Assembly (NCBI GenBank): GCA_019114465.1
Contig: DXFM01000008.1
Coordinates: 26,699 to 90,698, forward strand
DNA from: Candidatus Lachnoclostridium avicola
GTDB lineage: Bacteria > Bacillota > Clostridia > Lachnospirales > Lachnospiraceae
DNA: 64,000 bases
Direction of reading: 5' to 3'
This document shows positions 48,394 through 58,840 of the stretch, piece after piece. A program made the translations under genes and the position numbers. The notes beneath the pieces were generated by a model. It did not search any database. It saw only the letters and a list, made by a program, of their open reading frames with translations, and had not been told where the DNA came from. The first letter of the stretch is position 1. Each line of letters starts with the position of its first letter.

Positions 48394-48828
48394 ATGACGA
48401 AAGATGTGCTCATCAGCATCAGCGGGGTTCATATGGTGGACGGGGAGGGCAGCGACGTGGAGCTGGTCACCACGGGAAGCTACTATGAAAAGAACGGCGT
48501 CCGCTATCTTCTGTACGACGAGCTGATGGAGGGGCTGAAGGAGCCTGTGAAAAATGTGGTGAAGATCCGGGAGGACAGTCTGGAGATTATCCGGCGGGGA
48601 GAGGTTCACGCCCATATGACTTTCCGCCTGGGCGTGACCATCATGTCCAGCTATCGGACGCCCTACGGGGAAATGCTGGTGGGAATCACCACGGAAAAAA
48701 TCGGGGTGGAGCAGGAGGAAGACGACCTGACGGTGCGGGTGGTATATGTGCTGGATGTGAACGGCCAGCAGATCTCCCGGTGTGAGATCGCCCTGGAGGC
48801 GAGGTCCAGGGCGGCCGCAGGCCGCTGA
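48394..48828 (+). CDS. DUF1934 domain protein
   Basis: VLISISGVHMVDGEGSDVELVTTGSYYEKNGVRYLLYDE; small beta-barrel protein typical of DUF1934. Confidence 0.75.
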   Translation: MTKDVLISISGVHMVDGEGSDVELVTTGSYYEKNGVRYLLYDELMEGLKEPVKNVVKIREDSLEIIRRGEVHAHMTFRLGVTIMSSYRTPYGEMLVGITTEKIGVEQEEDDLTVRVVYVLDVNGQQISRCEIALEARSRAAAGR

Positions 48829-48880
48829 GGCCGGGCCGGGGGAAAGACCGGGCCGGAAAACAGAAATAAAGGCATGACAA

Positions 48881-48932
48881 AAATAAAAGCATCGGGATTC
48901 CGTCGATTTCCGGAATCCCGATGCTTTTATTT
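48881..48932. terminator. Bidirectional intrinsic terminator
   Basis: Perfect 22-bp inverted repeat AAATAAAAGCATCGGGATTCCG/CGGAATCCCGATGCTTTTATTT, loop 8. Confidence 0.93.
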
Positions 48933-49385
48933 CTTCTCATCCTTGTCTTTTTTAAATCTGGCAAAAAAGCCTTTTTTCTTCGGCGGAGTCACCACGGAAC
49001 CGCCTCTTACGCTCTTGATCTCTGTTATGTAAATGCCGCTCATCACGACCTTTACCTCAGATTTTACGGGAAGAGCCTCAAATACCTTCGGGTCTGCCAT
49101 CAGGGTCATTACCTTCGGTCCGATCTTGGCTTTTACCACCGGAACCTTGGAGCGCCGCAGATACTTGGGAGTCTGCTCATAAACCATCTTCGGGAGTCCC
49201 GCTTCCTTCAACTTCATCTTCTTCTTGTCGATGATGAGCATGGATACGGTCTGAGCCGCAGCCTCCATGATAGCCTGGGATTCTACCTGGCGCTTCTCCA
49301 GCCTCCTTCCTAAGAAATAAAGGACGACCAGCACGATTACGGCGATGATGAGAACTACCGTAAGAATTGTCCAAAATACGTTCAC
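48927..49385 (-). CDS. Membrane-anchored protein of unknown function (GTG start)
   Basis: N-terminal TM segment; GGAGG 8 nt before GTG at 49385; Lys-rich C-terminus. Confidence 0.6.
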   Translation of the reverse strand: MNVFWTILTVVLIIAVIVLVVLYFLGRRLEKRQVESQAIMEAAAQTVSMLIIDKKKMKLKEAGLPKMVYEQTPKYLRRSKVPVVKAKIGPKVMTLMADPKVFEALPVKSEVKVVMSGIYITEIKSVRGGSVVTPPKKKGFFARFKKDKDEKK

Positions 49386-49473
49386 GAGACTTACCTCCAA
49401 TGTGTAATTTCCAATAGGACAACCTATCCGCAATAGTATACCATTTTTTGACGAAAAGTGCAAGAAAAAAATC

Positions 49474-49502
49474 TTGACAGCTTGACTTTCCTATGATAAT
49501 AT
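49474..49502 (+). promoter_or_regulatory. Probable rpoBC promoter
   Basis: TTGACA(49474)-N17-TAATAT(49497), 83 bp upstream of rpoB. Confidence 0.55.
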
Positions 49503-49584
49503 GAAATGTGCACTATTGTGGAGGCGTGTGTCTAGGGACAACTATGCCTACTAATTAGAATAATATAACAGGGGTGAAACGTCA

Positions 49585-52500
49585 ATGGAAAAAAGCAGAA
49601 TGCGCCCGGTTCAGTCCGGGAAAAGCGTGAGAATGAGCTTTTCGAGACAAAAAGAAGTTCTCGAGATGCCCAACCTGATCGAAATCCAGAAAGATTCCTA
49701 TCAGTGGTTCCTTGATGAAGGCTTAAAGGAAGTGTTCGATGACATTTCCCCGATCGCTGATTTTGCAGGGCACCTGAGCCTGGAATTTGTAGATTTTACG
49801 CTCTGCAAAGATGATGTGAAATATACAATCGAAGAATGCAAGGAACGGGATGCGACTTACGCTGCACCGTTGAAGGTGAAGGTAAGACTCTGCAACAAGG
49901 ACAAGGATGAGATCAACGAACATGAGATTTTTATGGGCGACCTTCCGCTTATGACGGATACCGGCTCCTTCGTGATCAACGGAGCAGAGCGTGTAATCGT
50001 CAGCCAGCTGGTGCGTTCCCCCGGTATTTATTACGGAATCGGTCATGACAAGATCGGAAAAGAGCTCTTTACCTGCACGGTGATTCCCAACCGCGGCGCA
50101 TGGCTGGAGTATGAGACGGATTCCAATGATATTTTTTATGTTCGTGTGGACAGGACCAGAAAGGTTCCGGTGACTGTGCTGATCCGTGCCTTAGGCTACG
50201 GCACCAACGCGGAGATCATCGATCTGTTCGGTGAGGAGCCCAAGCTTCTGGCCAGTTTCGGAAAGGACACTTCCGACAATTACCAGGACGGCCTGCTGGA
50301 GCTGTACCGGAAGATCCGTCCCGGCGAGCCTTTATCCGTTGATAGTGCAGAGAGCTTATTAAACAGCATGTTCTTCGACCCCAGAAGATATGACCTGGCC
50401 AAAGTGGGCCGGTATAAATTCAACAAGAAGCTTCATTTCAAGAACAGGATCAAGGGCCATGTGCTGGCTGAGGACGTGGTGGACGCGTCCACCGGCGAGA
50501 TCCTGGCGGAGAAAGGCACCACCGTGGACAAGGAGCTGGCCACGGTAATCCAGAACGCGGCAGTTCCCTATGTGTGGGTACAGGGTCCCACCAGAAATCA
50601 GAAGGTTCTCTCCAACATGATGGTGGATCTGTCCGCCTATGTGGACTTCGATCCGAAGGAAGCGGGAGTGACAGAGTTAGTATTCTACCCGGTGCTCAAA
50701 GGCATTCTGGAAGAATGCGGCAGCGATCAGGAAGCTCTGAAGGAAGCGATCCACAGAAATATCCACGAGCTGATTCCGAAGCATATCACGAAAGAGGATA
50801 TTCTGGCTTCCATCAACTATAATATGCACCTGGAAGAGGAAGTGGGCAACGCGGACGACATCGACCACCTGGGCAACCGGCGGATCCGTGCCGTGGGCGA
50901 GCTGCTTCAGAACCAGTACCGCATCGGACTTTCCAGAATGGAGAGAGTGGTGCGGGAGAGAATGACCACTCAGGACATGGAGGGAATCACTCCCCAGTCC
51001 TTAATCAATATCAAGCCGGTGACGGCTGCGGTGAAGGAGTTCTTCGGAAGCTCCCAGCTGTCCCAGTTTATGGATCAGAACAACCCTCTGGCTGAGCTGA
51101 CCCACAAGAGACGTCTGTCCGCCCTGGGCCCCGGCGGTCTGTCCAGAGACCGTGCCGGATTCGAGGTGCGAGACGTTCACTACACTCATTACGGCCGTAT
51201 GTGCCCCATCGAGACTCCTGAGGGTCCCAACATCGGTCTGATCAACTCTCTGGCGACTTACGCGAGAGTAAATGAATACGGCTTCATCGAGGCCCCCTAC
51301 CGGGTGGTGGATAAGACCACAGATCCGGCCAACCCCATCGTCACGGACGAGGTGGTATACCTGACCGCCGACGAGGAGGACAACTACATTGTGGCCCAGG
51401 CAAACGAGCCGCTGGACGAGGAAGGCCACTTTATTCACAACAATGTATCCGGACGTTTCCGCGAGGAGACTTCTGAGTTCCCGAAGAGAAATATTGACCT
51501 GATGGACGTGTCCCCGAAGATGGTGTTCTCCGTGGCGACTTCCATGATTCCCTTCCTGCAGAACGACGACGCCAACCGTGCTCTGATGGGATCCAACATG
51601 CAGCGTCAGGCAGTGCCCCTTCTGACCACGGAAGCTCCTGTGGTGGGAACGGGCATCGAGGCGAAGGCCGCGGTGGACTCCGGTGTGTGCGTCCTGGCAA
51701 AGAACGCCGGCGTGGTGGAGCGTTCCGCTTCCAACGAGATCATCATCAAGAGAGATTCCGATGGAAACAGAGATGTGTACCATCTGATCAAGTTCTCCAG
51801 GAGCAACCAGTCCAACTGCTACAACCAGAAGCCCATCGTGTTCAAGGGAGACCATGTGGAGGCCGGCGAGGTAATCGCTGACGGTCCGTCCACCCAGAAC
51901 GGAGAGATCGCCCTGGGCAAGAACCCGCTGATCGGATTCATGACCTGGGAGGGCTACAACTACGAGGATGCCGTACTGCTCAGCGAGAGGCTGGTGCAGG
52001 AGGATGTGTACACCTCCGTCCACATCGAGGAGTATGAGGCGGAAGCCCGGGATACCAAGCTGGGACCGGAGGAGATCACCAGGGACGTGCCCGGCGTAGG
52101 CGAGGACGCCCTGAAGGATCTGGATGAGAGAGGAATCATCCGCATCGGAGCGGAAGTCCGTGCGGGAGATATCCTGGTGGGCAAGGTAACTCCCAAGGGA
52201 GAGACAGAGCTCACAGCGGAGGAGAGACTGCTCCGGGCCATCTTCGGCGAGAAGGCCAGAGAGGTGAGGGACACCTCCCTGAAAGTGCCCCACGGAGCTT
52301 ACGGCATCGTAGTGGATGCCAAGGTATTTACCAGAGAGAACGGCGACGAGCTGTCACCCGGCGTCAATGAGACGGTCCGCATCTACATTGCCCAGAAGAG
52401 AAAGATCTCCGTGGGTGACAAGATGGCTGGACGTCACGGAAACAAGGGTGTGGTTTCCCGTGTGCTTCCTGTGGAGGATATGCCTTTCCTTCCCAATGGA

Positions 52501-53451
52501 CGTCCCCTGGATATCGTGCTGAACCCCCTGGGCGTGCCGTCCCGTATGAATATCGGACAGGTGCTGGAGCTGCACTTAAGCCTTGCGGCCAAGGCTCTCG
52601 GCTTTAATATCTCCACCCCCGTATTCGACGGAGCCAACGAGAACGACATTATGGACACCCTGGATGTGGCCAATGACTATGTAAATGGAACCTGGGAAGA
52701 TTTCCAGGAGAAATATAAAGATATTCTGAAACCGGAAGTGATGGATTACCTGGGAAGCCATCTGGAGCACAGAGAGCTCTGGAAGGGCGTGCCGCTGAGA
52801 AGAGACGGCAAGGTGAGACTGCGCGACGGCCGGACCGGCGAGTTCTTTGACAGCCCGGTTGCCATCGGACACATGCACTATCTGAAGCTCCATCACCTGG
52901 TTGACGATAAGATTCATGCCCGTTCCACCGGCCCCTACTCTCTGGTTACCCAGCAGCCTCTGGGAGGAAAAGCCCAGTTCGGCGGCCAGCGTTTCGGAGA
53001 GATGGAGGTTTGGGCTCTGGAGGCTTACGGCGCGGCTTACACCCTGCAGGAGATTCTGACGGTGAAGTCCGACGACGTGGTGGGCCGTGTGAAGACCTAC
53101 GAGGCCATTATCAAGGGCGAGAATATTCCGGAGCCGGGTATCCCCGAGTCCTTCAAGGTGCTCTTAAAGGAGCTGCAGTCCCTGGGACTGGATGTGCGTG
53201 TGCTGAAGGACGACGGCACGGAAGTGGAGCTGTCCGAGAACATCGATTACGGAGAGACCGATCTCCGCTCCATTATCGAGGGAGACCGTCACTACAACCG
53301 CGACGAATCCTACAGCGATTACGGATATCAGGAGCAGGAGTTTAAAGGCGGAGAGCTGGTGAATGTGGACAGCGGCTCCGATGAGGTGGACGACGACTAC
53401 ACCAGTGATTCGTTCGAGACCGGCGATGACTCTTATGATGATGAAGAATAA
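49585..53451 (+). CDS. rpoB: DNA-directed RNA polymerase beta subunit
   Basis: 1288 aa; [48 protein letters not shown]. Confidence 0.99.
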   Translation: MEKSRMRPVQSGKSVRMSFSRQKEVLEMPNLIEIQKDSYQWFLDEGLKEVFDDISPIADFAGHLSLEFVDFTLCKDDVKYTIEECKERDATYAAPLKVKVRLCNKDKDEINEHEIFMGDLPLMTDTGSFVINGAERVIVSQLVRSPGIYYGIGHDKIGKELFTCTVIPNRGAWLEYETDSNDIFYVRVDRTRKVPVTVLIRALGYGTNAEIIDLFGEEPKLLASFGKDTSDNYQDGLLELYRKIRPGEPLSVDSAESLLNSMFFDPRRYDLAKVGRYKFNKKLHFKNRIKGHVLAEDVVDASTGEILAEKGTTVDKELATVIQNAAVPYVWVQGPTRNQKVLSNMMVDLSAYVDFDPKEAGVTELVFYPVLKGILEECGSDQEALKEAIHRNIHELIPKHITKEDILASINYNMHLEEEVGNADDIDHLGNRRIRAVGELLQNQYRIGLSRMERVVRERMTTQDMEGITPQSLINIKPVTAAVKEFFGSSQLSQFMDQNNPLAELTHKRRLSALGPGGLSRDRAGFEVRDVHYTHYGRMCPIETPEGPNIGLINSLATYARVNEYGFIEAPYRVVDKTTDPANPIVTDEVVYLTADEEDNYIVAQANEPLDEEGHFIHNNVSGRFREETSEFPKRNIDLMDVSPKMVFSVATSMIPFLQNDDANRALMGSNMQRQAVPLLTTEAPVVGTGIEAKAAVDSGVCVLAKNAGVVERSASNEIIIKRDSDGNRDVYHLIKFSRSNQSNCYNQKPIVFKGDHVEAGEVIADGPSTQNGEIALGKNPLIGFMTWEGYNYEDAVLLSERLVQEDVYTSVHIEEYEAEARDTKLGPEEITRDVPGVGEDALKDLDERGIIRIGAEVRAGDILVGKVTPKGETELTAEERLLRAIFGEKAREVRDTSLKVPHGAYGIVVDAKVFTRENGDELSPGVNETVRIYIAQKRKISVGDKMAGRHGNKGVVSRVLPVEDMPFLPNGRPLDIVLNPLGVPSRMNIGQVLELHLSLAAKALGFNISTPVFDGANENDIMDTLDVANDYVNGTWEDFQEKYKDILKPEVMDYLGSHLEHRELWKGVPLRRDGKVRLRDGRTGEFFDSPVAIGHMHYLKLHHLVDDKIHARSTGPYSLVTQQPLGGKAQFGGQRFGEMEVWALEAYGAAYTLQEILTVKSDDVVGRVKTYEAIIKGENIPEPGIPESFKVLLKELQSLGLDVRVLKDDGTEVELSENIDYGETDLRSIIEGDRHYNRDESYSDYGYQEQEFKGGELVNVDSGSDEVDDDYTSDSFETGDDSYDDEE

Positions 53452-53469
53452 GCAGAAGGGAGTAAATAT

Positions 53470-56400
53470 ATGCCTGAGACAAATGAAACTTATCAGCCGT
53501 TGACATTTGACGCCATTAAAATTGGCCTGGCTTCCCCGGAAAAGATCCTGGAATGGTCCCACGGCGAGGTGAAAAAGCCGGAGACCATCAACTACAGGAC
53601 CTTAAAGCCTGAGAGAGACGGTCTGTTCTGCGAGCGTATTTTCGGACCGACGAAGGACTGGGAATGTCATTGTGGAAAATATAAGAAAATCCGCTACAAA
53701 GGCGTAATCTGCGACCGCTGCGGCGTGGAAGTCACGAAGGCAAGCGTCCGCAGAGAGCGGATCGGCCACATCAAGCTGGCTGCTCCCGTTTCCCATATCT
53801 GGTATTTCAAGGGAATTCCCAGCCGGATGGGACTGATTCTGGACATCTCCCCCAGAACTCTGGAGAAGGTGCTGTACTTCGCATCCTACATTGTGCTGGA
53901 TCCCGGCCAGACTGCCCTGCAGATGAAACAGGTGCTCTCCGAGAAAGAGTACCGGGATGAGGTGGAGAAATACGGCTACGGCGCGTTCCGCGTGGGAATG
54001 GGCGCCGAGGCCATTCAGGAACTGTTAAAGGCCATTGACCTGGAGAAGGATTCCGCAGAGCTGAGAAACGCTCTGAAGGACGCCACCGGCCAGAAGAGAG
54101 CCCGGATTATCAAGCGCCTGGAAGTGGTGGAGGCGTTCCGCAGCTCCGGAAACCGTCCGGAGTGGATGATCATGGATGTGATCCCGGTGATTCCGCCGGA
54201 TATCCGCCCCATGGTACAGCTGGACGGCGGCCGTTTCGCCACCTCCGACTTAAATGACTTATATAGAAGAATCATCAACAGAAACAACCGTCTTGCCAGA
54301 CTTCTGGAGCTGGGCGCTCCGGACATCATCGTCCGCAACGAGAAGCGTATGCTCCAGGAGGCGGTGGACGCTCTGATCGACAACGGCCGCCGGGGAAGAC
54401 CGGTGACCGGCCCCGGAAACCGGGCTCTGAAATCCCTTTCCGACATGCTGAAAGGAAAACAGGGACGTTTCCGTCAGAACCTTCTTGGAAAGCGTGTGGA
54501 CTATTCCGGACGTTCCGTTATCGTGGTAGGCCCTGAGTTAAAGATCTACCAGTGCGGACTTCCCAAGGAGATGGCCATCGAGCTGTTCAAGCCCTTTGTG
54601 ATGAAGGAACTGGTTTCCAACGGAACCGCCCACAACATCAAGAACGCGAAGAAGATGGTGGAGCGCCTTCAGCCTGAGGTATGGGATGTGCTGGAGGACG
54701 TGATCAAGGAGCATCCTGTAATGCTGAACCGTGCTCCTACCCTGCACAGACTGGGAATCCAGGCCTTTGAGCCCATCCTGGTGGAAGGCAAGGCCATCAA
54801 GCTGCATCCCCTGGTGTGTACCGCGTTCAACGCCGATTTCGACGGAGACCAGATGGCTGTTCATCTGCCCCTGTCTGTGGAGGCTCAGGCGGAGTGCCGC
54901 TTCCTGCTGCTCTCCCCCAACAACCTGCTGAAGCCTTCCGACGGCGGCCCTGTGGCTGTGCCGTCTCAGGATATGGTTCTCGGTATCTACTACCTGACTC
55001 AGGAGAGACCGGGAGCACCCGGCGAGGGCAAGTTCTTCAAGAACGTGAACGAGGCGATTCTTGCCTACGAGAACGGCGTTGTGACCCTTCACTCCAGAAT
55101 CCGGGTGAGAGTGAGCAAGAAGATGGCAGACGGAACAACGAAGACCGCCATTGTGGAGTCCACCGTGGGGCGTTTCATCTTCAACGAGATTATTCCTCAG
55201 GATCTGGGATTTGTGGATCGTACCGTGGAGGGAAATGAGCTGAAGCTGGAGATCGACTTCCATGTGGGCAAGAAGCAGTTAAAGCAGATTCTGGAAAAGG
55301 TTATCAATACCCATGGAGCGACCCAGACGGCTATCACCTTGGACGACATCAAGTCCATTGGCTACAAGTACTCCACGAAGGCAGCCATGACCGTATCCAT
55401 TTCCGATATGACCGTGCCTGCATCCAAGCCGAAGCTGATTGAGGACGCCCAGGCCACCGTAGACCGGATTTCCAAGAACTTCCGCCGCGGACTGATCACC
55501 GAGGAGGAGAGGTACAAAGAGGTTATTGAGACCTGGAAGGCAACGGACGATCAGCTGACCCACGATCTGCTGAGCGGCCTTGACAAATACAACAACATTT
55601 ACATGATGGCTGACTCCGGAGCCCGTGGTTCCGACAAGCAGATCAAGCAGCTGGCCGGAATGCGCGGACTGATGGCGGATACCACAGGACACACCATCGA
55701 GCTGCCCATCAAGTCCAACTTCCGTGAAGGTCTGGACGTACTGGAGTACTTCATCTCCGCTCACGGAGCCCGTAAGGGACTTTCCGATACGGCTCTGCGT
55801 ACCGCAGACTCCGGTTATCTGACCAGACGTCTGGTGGACGTTTCCCAGGATCTGATCGTCCGGGAGACCGACTGCTGCGAGGGCAAAGAGATTCCCTACA
55901 TGGAGATCAAGGCTTTTACCGACGGTCAGGAGACCATCGAGAGCCTGGAGGAGAGACTGACCGGCCGCTACATCGCGGAGACCATCACCGATCCGGACAC
56001 CGGCGAAGTGGTGGTGAAGGCCAACCATATGTGTACGCCGAAGAGAGCGGCGGCTGTCATGAAGGTGTTAAAGAAGCTGGGAAGAGATTCGGTGAAGATC
56101 CGTACCGTCCTTACCTGCAAATCCCACATCGGCGTCTGCGCCAAGTGCTACGGCGCCAACATGGCTACGGGACAGCCGGTACAGGTGGGCGAGGCTGTGG
56201 GAATCATCGCCGCACAGTCCATCGGTGAGCCCGGTACCCAGCTGACCATGAGAACCTTCCACACCGGCGGCGTGGCCGGCGGCGATATCACACAGGGTCT
56301 TCCCCGTGTGGAGGAGCTGTTTGAGGCCCGTAAGCCGAAGGGACTTGCCATCATCACTGAGTTCGGCGGCGTAGTGGCCATCAAAGATACGAAGAAGAAG

Positions 56401-57102
56401 AGAGAGATTGTGGTTACCGATCCGGAGACCGGAAACTCCAAGACCTATCTGATCCCCTACGGATCCAGAATCAAGGTGACGGAGGGACAGGTACTGGAGG
56501 CCGGCGACGAGCTGACAGAAGGAAGCATCAATCCTCACGACATCTTAAAGATCAAGGGCGTCCGCGCCGTACAGGATTACATGATCCAGGAGGTACAGCG
56601 TGTGTACCGTCTCCAGGGCGTGGAGATCAACGACAAGCACGTGGAAGTGATCGTGCGCCAGATGCTGAAGAAGGTGAAAGTGGAAGAGAGCGGAGATTCC
56701 GACGTTCTGCCCGGCGTTTCCATGAACGTGCTGGAGTTCAACGATATGAACGAGGCTCTGATCGCCCAGGGCAAGAAGCCGGCAGAGGGCAAGCAGGTAA
56801 TGCTCGGTATCACCAAGGCTTCTCTGGCTACGGACTCCTTCCTGTCTGCGGCATCCTTCCAGGAGACCACCAAGGTGCTGACAGAGGCTGCTATTAACGG
56901 CCGCGTGGATCACCTGATCGGTCTGAAGGAGAACGTGCTGATCGGTAAGCTGATCCCGGCAGGAACCGGTATGAAGCGCTACCGCAATGTGCGCCTGAGC
57001 ACCGACGTATCCCCGGAGGATGAGATCGTGCTCACCGACGATGACAGCGCGGAGGAAGTGCTGAACATTGGAGACAATGACGGCGGCAGCAAAGAGATCT
57101 GA
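53470..57102 (+). CDS. rpoC: DNA-directed RNA polymerase beta' subunit
   Basis: 1210 aa; [35 protein letters not shown]. Confidence 0.99.
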   Translation: MPETNETYQPLTFDAIKIGLASPEKILEWSHGEVKKPETINYRTLKPERDGLFCERIFGPTKDWECHCGKYKKIRYKGVICDRCGVEVTKASVRRERIGHIKLAAPVSHIWYFKGIPSRMGLILDISPRTLEKVLYFASYIVLDPGQTALQMKQVLSEKEYRDEVEKYGYGAFRVGMGAEAIQELLKAIDLEKDSAELRNALKDATGQKRARIIKRLEVVEAFRSSGNRPEWMIMDVIPVIPPDIRPMVQLDGGRFATSDLNDLYRRIINRNNRLARLLELGAPDIIVRNEKRMLQEAVDALIDNGRRGRPVTGPGNRALKSLSDMLKGKQGRFRQNLLGKRVDYSGRSVIVVGPELKIYQCGLPKEMAIELFKPFVMKELVSNGTAHNIKNAKKMVERLQPEVWDVLEDVIKEHPVMLNRAPTLHRLGIQAFEPILVEGKAIKLHPLVCTAFNADFDGDQMAVHLPLSVEAQAECRFLLLSPNNLLKPSDGGPVAVPSQDMVLGIYYLTQERPGAPGEGKFFKNVNEAILAYENGVVTLHSRIRVRVSKKMADGTTKTAIVESTVGRFIFNEIIPQDLGFVDRTVEGNELKLEIDFHVGKKQLKQILEKVINTHGATQTAITLDDIKSIGYKYSTKAAMTVSISDMTVPASKPKLIEDAQATVDRISKNFRRGLITEEERYKEVIETWKATDDQLTHDLLSGLDKYNNIYMMADSGARGSDKQIKQLAGMRGLMADTTGHTIELPIKSNFREGLDVLEYFISAHGARKGLSDTALRTADSGYLTRRLVDVSQDLIVRETDCCEGKEIPYMEIKAFTDGQETIESLEERLTGRYIAETITDPDTGEVVVKANHMCTPKRAAAVMKVLKKLGRDSVKIRTVLTCKSHIGVCAKCYGANMATGQPVQVGEAVGIIAAQSIGEPGTQLTMRTFHTGGVAGGDITQGLPRVEELFEARKPKGLAIITEFGGVVAIKDTKKKREIVVTDPETGNSKTYLIPYGSRIKVTEGQVLEAGDELTEGSINPHDILKIKGVRAVQDYMIQEVQRVYRLQGVEINDKHVEVIVRQMLKKVKVEESGDSDVLPGVSMNVLEFNDMNEALIAQGKKPAEGKQVMLGITKASLATDSFLSAASFQETTKVLTEAAINGRVDHLIGLKENVLIGKLIPAGTGMKRYRNVRLSTDVSPEDEIVLTDDDSAEEVLNIGDNDGGSKEI

Positions 57103-57139
57103 GAATTGAGAAAGACGGGTTCGTCTCTCATATAGAATG

Positions 57140-57188
57140 ACAGCCGGCGGCTTCATCCCTGAAAAGGGGCGGAGCCGCCGGCTGTTTT
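57140..57188 (+). terminator. rpoBC terminator
   Basis: ACAGCCGGCGGCT...AGCCGCCGGCTGT followed by TTTTA. Confidence 0.88.
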
Positions 57189-57190
57189 TA

Positions 57191-57320
57191 TTTTCATAGG
57201 AAACTTCGTTCCTATGAAAACAAAAACGCTCCGCGCAGGATCGCACTGCGGCGGAGAGGAACATGGCGCTTAGAGCGCCCCGCCGCAGGCGGAGAATCCT
57301 GCGGTGCAGGATTCTTTTTT
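57191..57320. repeat. Palindrome-dense intergenic element: three inverted repeats, last one a minus-gene-proximal terminator-like hairpin
   Basis: TTTTCATAGGAA/TTCCTATGAAAA; CTGCGGCGG..(GGCGCTtagAGCGCC)..CCGCCGCAG; GAATCCTGCggtGCAGGATTC-TTTTTT. Confidence 0.7.
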
Positions 57321-57876
57321 ATGAAAGTTCCGCGATCACCCGGCAGGGAAGGCCGGTGACGCCGGCGTAATTCATGGGATAGGTGTGGATAATCCAGTGA
57401 TCCGAATCCAGAAGCTGTTCCAGTCCCCAGAGGTTTTCCACGATAAACACACCCCGGTCGGCGCAGTACTGATCTGTGGGGGTGTGCTCTTTTCCCCGAC
57501 GGACCCCGGCACAGTCCACTCCGATGATGGACACGCCTTTTTCCACCAGCAGTTGGATCAGATCCATGGACAGCTGGGGGTGTTCAGAAAAGTAAGTCCG
57601 GCTGCCGTAGGGTTCCCGGCCGGAGTATCCGGTGCAGAAGGCGGTGAAGGTTCCCGCCTTGATTTTGGATACGTCAATGTCCTCCGGCCCGATGTCCCTT
57701 CCGGAGACTGCCCTCACGTCGAAGATGACGCCGGGCCGTTCCGTGTAATCCAGGGGGAATTCCTGGTTCATTACGTCAAAATGAGTGCCCAGATGTCCGG
57801 CCAGAGCCACCCGCTCATTTCCCTGGGCGTCGGCGGCCATTTTCGGAGTGATTTTCAAGGTAATATCTGTTTTCAC
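57319..57876 (-). CDS. Cyclase-family (kynurenine formamidase-like) hydrolase
   Basis: HLGTHFDVMNQEFPLDY; IIGVDCAGVRRGKEHTPTDQYCADRGVFIVENLWGLEQL. Confidence 0.8.
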   Translation of the reverse strand: MKTDITLKITPKMAADAQGNERVALAGHLGTHFDVMNQEFPLDYTERPGVIFDVRAVSGRDIGPEDIDVSKIKAGTFTAFCTGYSGREPYGSRTYFSEHPQLSMDLIQLLVEKGVSIIGVDCAGVRRGKEHTPTDQYCADRGVFIVENLWGLEQLLDSDHWIIHTYPMNYAGVTGLPCRVIAELS

Positions 57877-57960
57877 GGTTCATTTCCTCCCTATTCTTAC
57901 CTCGTTTGCATAGAAACAAGTGTAATACAAACTTGTTTCCTTGTCGACAGAAAAACTAAA

Positions 57961-58010
57961 TGAAAATGGTTTTCAAAAACATTGACTTTTCCTCCAGGTG
58001 GGTGTATAGT
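57961..58010 (+). promoter_or_regulatory. Fur box plus sigma-A promoter
   Basis: TGAAAATGGTTTTCA (57961-57975; 11/14 to the 7-1-7 Fur box TGATAATNATTATCA); TTGACT-N17-TATAGT. Confidence 0.75.
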
Positions 58011-58043
58011 ATGCTCAGACAGCAGAGAGAGGAGGACATGAGA

Positions 58044-58211
58044 ATGAGTCTTATAGATATTCTGCTCATACTGGTGATTGCCGCCTGCATAGTGCTGGTA
58101 GTCCGGAAGATGGTGAAAGATAAGAAGGCGGGGAAATCCTGCTGCGGCTGCAGCGGATGCAGCGGCGGAAGCTGTCACTGCAGTCCCCAGGAAGCAGTGA
58201 GACATAAATAA
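58044..58211 (+). CDS. FeoB-associated Cys-rich membrane peptide
   Basis: MSLIDILLILVIAACIVLVVRKMVKDKKAGKSCCGCSGCSGGSCHC; GGAGG 8 nt before ATG. Confidence 0.75.
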   Translation: MSLIDILLILVIAACIVLVVRKMVKDKKAGKSCCGCSGCSGGSCHCSPQEAVRHK

Positions 58212-58225
58212 ATAGAGAAAGAACG

Positions 58226-58250
58226 GCCGGGAGCAGATGCCCGGCTGTTT
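58226..58250 (+). terminator. Terminator of the Cys-rich peptide gene
   Basis: GCCGGG..CCCGGC followed by TGTTT. Confidence 0.6.
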
Positions 58251-58300
58251 CTGTATATGTATATATAGAAGAAAGATGGTTTGAAAACATAAAATGAATT

Positions 58301-58350
58301 TGAAAATCATTCTCAAAACTATTGACAGGAACGGAAACCTGTGCTATAGT
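58301..58350 (+). promoter_or_regulatory. Fur box plus sigma-A promoter of ncRNA unit 1
   Basis: TGAAAATCATTCTCA (58301-58315; 12/14 to Fur box); TTGACA(58322)-N17-TATAGT(58345). Confidence 0.85.
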
Positions 58351-58356
58351 ATAACC

Positions 58357-58523
58357 ATCGCAGGGAAACAAGGAAGGCGCTGACAGGAGAGCGCCGCCGG
58401 CGATGAATATTGTATAGAGGATATGCCAATCCTAATTTTTGACGAGAGTGATACTCTCATACTTCTAACCCCTCATGAGTAAGGACAGCCGGGAAAGCAA
58501 GCGCCCGGCTGTCCTTCTTTTTT
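58357..58523 (+). ncRNA. Putative Fur-regulated small RNA, unit 1
   Basis: Promoter-to-terminator unit without conserved ORF; terminator GGACAGCCGGG..CCCGGCTGTCC-TTCTTTTTT; about 72-nt core near-identical to unit 2. Confidence 0.8.
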
Positions 58524-58623
58524 GCGATACGCCCGGCAAGCGGCCGCCGTGCTTGCATGGGCGCAGATCCGTCGGCCGGAAAGTGCCGCCGGCACCGGGC
58601 GAAAAAGTCAAATGAAAAGAATT

Positions 58624-58673
58624 TGAAAATCATTCTCAAAACTATTGACAAATACTGTCATCGGTGATATACT
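58624..58673 (+). promoter_or_regulatory. Fur box plus sigma-A promoter of ncRNA unit 2
   Basis: TGAAAATCATTCTCA (58624-58638); TTGACA(58645)-N17-TATACT(58668). Confidence 0.85.
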
Positions 58674-58679
58674 TCAACC

Positions 58680-58832
58680 ATCGCCAGGAAAGACAGAGCG
58701 CCGGAGACGGTGCGGCGGTAAATATTGTATGGAGGATATGCCAATCCTAATTTTTGACGAGAGAATACTCTCATACTTCTAACCCCTCATGAAAGAAGAA
58801 AGACCGGGAATGCAAGCGCCCGGTCTTTCTTT
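58680..58832 (+). ncRNA. Putative Fur-regulated small RNA, unit 2
   Basis: Tandem paralog of unit 1; terminator GAAAGACCGGG..CCCGGTCTTTC-TTTC. Confidence 0.8.
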
Positions 58833-58840
58833 CTGCCTGT

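Noticed and set aside
51001-52293. 430-aa minus-strand ORF inside rpoB
   Set aside because: Antisense of a certain rpoB sequence.
58423-58482. Short peptide ORF MPILIFDESDTLILLTPHE in ncRNA unit 1
   Set aside because: Unit 2 has a loop length change that shifts the frame to MPILIFDERILSYF*, and Shine-Dalgarno spacing to the ATG is only about 2 nt; the RNA stem is conserved while the peptide is not.
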